From: Epiperipatus broadwayi
Taxonomy: Eukaryota; Onychophora; Udeonychophora; Euonychophora; Peripatidae
Length of the DNA: 64,000 bases
Assembly (NCBI GenBank): GCA_028023455.1
Contig: JAQFVV010006272.1
Location: forward strand, 1,267,501-1,331,500
Direction of reading: 5' to 3'
How positions within the stretch are numbered: the stretch's first letter is position 1; each line of letters starts with the position of its first letter. The notes under the pieces are model-generated. The model saw only the letters and a program-made list of their open reading frames with translations, searched no databases and had not been told where the DNA came from. Positions 62,705-64,000 of this stretch are shown piece by piece. The position numbers and the translations under genes are program-made.

Positions 62705-62771
62705 CTCAGATCCAAGGCTCCTCACTGATGATAGCCACAAGCCAGAAACTAGTCTAGGGTTATTGGATGAG
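62705..62771 (+). ncRNA. Type I hammerhead ribozyme, right-arm copy
   Basis: CTC-AG-ATCCAA (62705-62715), GGCT, CCTCA (62720-62724), CTGATGA core (62725-62731), stem II TAGC-CACAA-GCCA (62732-62744, one A-C mismatch), GAAAC (62745-62749), TA, GTC (62752-62754), TAGGG, TTA, TTGGAT (62763-62768), GAG. All canonical core bases are present. Stem I has one C-A mismatch that is a proper pair in the left copy. Predicted cleavage is 3' of C62754. The 2-bp stem III is typical of Penelope-like hammerheads, which may need a dimer to fold. Confidence 0.85.
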
Positions 62772-63092
62772 TAGGCACTAGATAGGGATTTTATGCACAA
62801 GCCTTCTGACATCCATTGATTACTCTTGTTAGCACAAGGTGGCACTACTATGTGGAGAGTATTTGCCTGTTTACTAACAGTTATGTGCTAGCATAAGATG
62901 GTGATCAGGTGATTCTATTAAATTATTTTATTAAAATAAATGTTTGATTATATCCATAGCAATTCATGTAAATTCACATTTTTCATGAAACTATTTTATT
63001 ACTTATTTCTTTGCAGGTTTTTCATAAGAGAGGAGGGGACCTACACAAAATAGCTTTTCATATTAAAAAGTTTGCTGCATCCTGATCTACAG

Positions 63093-63484
63093 AATCATCT
63101 TTGTTTAATGTTTGTACAAATTAAAGCTTATATAAATTAATTTGTGAGTATTAAAATGTAATGAATGTTAAATTGAGATATTCATGTTTCAACAGATTAT
63201 TGATTATATATATATGGGTTTTTACTATAATGAGCAAGAACAGAAGCTGGTCTCTTTAAAGGTCCAGTATATGATTTATCATATATGGTTCATGCATTAC
63301 TAGGTAGCTATTACCATACTACTACTGTCTCAGGACATATATTCAAGCAATCAGTTTAATTTGATTTATATTTCCTACTAGTAGAATTATTTAAATTAAT
63401 TTTTCTTTGTTAAAATATATTAATTTTCTGTATAATATATAGATTAATCTTATATTGCTATATTTATGTCATATAAATATGTGT

Positions 63485-63489
<5 letters not shown>
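63093..63489. other. AT-rich stretch, no gene seen
   Basis: No feature recognised. Confidence 0.45.

Positions 63490-63527
<38 letters not shown>
63490..63527. repeat. TA microsatellite
   Basis: Pure TA run preceded by a short CA run. Confidence 0.95.
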
Positions 63528-63529
<2 letters not shown>

Positions 63530-64000
63530 ACAGATCTACGCAAGGATAAATAATGTAAGGACCTCAAGAATATTTTCTTTAAATCGCTCTATTTGTCATT
63601 GAATTTCTAATATCTTAATGATTGCTCTTAGGACTATCACTTTCTTTTTGTTCTTTATCTCTTAGTTTTATCTAGCCTGTGCCTAACCTAAATATTATGA
63701 TTAAATACTAACTGTGATAAAACACAGTTGCTGAAGCTTTAAACATAAAATTACAAATATAAAGCTGAGCGCTTTCGGGGGACTTAAGCTTCCATAATGA
63801 TAGCCCAATACAACATAAAATACAAAATATAAAAACTTATTCAAAAGCAAAATACATATCTCAAAATGTAAACTAAATCTAAAAAATAAATAAAATAATA
63901 TAAAATAAAATAAAATATAATAAAAATAAATATTATAGCATCCAAATTTTAGAAATACTAAAACAAGAATCCTTTCTATTAATAGTAATGGGATTACCAA
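63528..64000. other. Window-end stretch, probable repeat 3' end
   Basis: CGCTTTCGGGGGACTTAAGC (63770-63789) is locally less A/T-rich, and a small hairpin AACTGTG..CACAGTT lies at 63711-63729. The tract 63880-63935 is an AAATA-type simple repeat. The 99-codon minus-strand frame running off the window is hydrophobic and low in complexity, probably not coding. Confidence 0.35.

Larger units (their letters stand above)
62376..62910. mobile_element. Palindromic hammerhead insertion with 15-bp target duplication (member 5)
   Basis: GATTCTATTAAATTA occurs at 62361-62375 and again at 62911-62925. The left arm (62376-62551) starts flush with the first copy and is the inverted complement of the right arm (62699-62874) with few differences. 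A 147-nt spacer separates them and a 36-nt tail (62875-62910) ends the insert. Each arm contains a hammerhead sequence, on opposite strands (62479-62545 minus, 62705-62771 plus). The insertion lies inside the hAT-like element. Inferred class: non-autonomous Penelope-like element or retrozyme. Confidence 0.85.
62098..63084. mobile_element. hAT-like non-autonomous element with 8-bp target duplication
   Basis: ATCTACAG flanks both ends (62090-62097 and 63085-63092), the 8-bp duplication size of hAT elements. The left end starts CAGAAATCAGAAAATTG. The complement of the right end starts CAGGATGCAGCAAACTT, an imperfect inverted repeat (about 12 of 18). A GTGGC..CATGTGGCC subterminal word near 62116-62138 is hAT-like. 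No transposase is encoded. 535 bp of its 987 bp is the later insertion at 62376-62910, so the original element was about 0.44 kb. Confidence 0.7.

Noticed and set aside
63701-64000. 99-codon minus-strand frame at the window edge.
   Set aside because: Low-complexity phenylalanine/tyrosine/leucine content from an AAATA-type repeat. No motif.

Overview
The window is strongly A+T-rich eukaryotic DNA with no long host gene. It has abundant microsatellites, no operon structure and a dense layer of decayed animal-type transposons (piggyBac, mariner, pogo/Tigger, hAT, LINE and LTR remnants, tRNA-derived repeats). It reads as intergenic or intronic DNA of an AT-rich metazoan, most likely an invertebrate. 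I cannot name the species. No host exon is established; two weak candidates are listed.

Layout. 1-10 kb: a palindromic insertion (1064-1320), a pogo/Tigger-like element with terminal inverted repeats (2085-3263), a hAT fragment (6051-6561) and a LINE remnant (about 7.85-8.42 kb). 9.9-12.3 kb: a tRNA-derived repeat and a second palindromic insertion (11872-12226). 13.9-16.6 kb: a minus-strand LTR-like region. 18368-23737: a 5.4-kb piggyBac element whose transposase is interrupted by one frameshift and which contains two satellite arrays, 9 x 162 bp and 5 x about 185 bp. 26.6-27.3 kb: a mariner pseudogene. 31.7-32.6 kb: a degenerate gag-like reading frame. 33.8-37 kb: a third palindromic insertion, a tRNA-derived tandem and a solo insertion. 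37.6-45.3 kb: three copies of a long-LTR-like repeat of about 2.1 kb. 48.3-49.0 kb: a fourth palindromic insertion. 49491-50783: 431 uninterrupted AAG triplets. 52-57 kb: two LINE reverse-transcriptase fragments around another LTR-like stretch. 62098-63084: a hAT element with an 8-bp target duplication, carrying the fifth and best palindromic insertion.

The main result is a shared insertion architecture. Five short insertions have the same plan: a 13-15 bp target-site duplication, an inverted arm starting flush at the left boundary, a spacer, the matching right arm, a tail of about 32-46 nt, then the second target-site copy. A sixth insertion (36824-36981) has the duplication but no palindrome. 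The insertion at 62376-62910 carries two type I hammerhead-ribozyme sequences, one per arm. A decayed hammerhead lies in the spacer at 48.4 kb, a second decayed one lies beside that insertion at 48.8 kb, and related hammerhead-like hairpins lie at 12.03 and 36.89 kb. Known Penelope-like elements and metazoan retrozymes combine hammerheads, retrotransposon-type target duplications, inverted repeat copies and short terminal tails, so I infer a non-autonomous family of that kind. No reverse transcriptase of that class was seen here, so mobilisation would have to be in trans.

No intact protein-coding gene is supported. The nearest is the piggyBac transposase, which keeps all three catalytic aspartates and its cysteine-rich tail but has a 1-nt frameshift.
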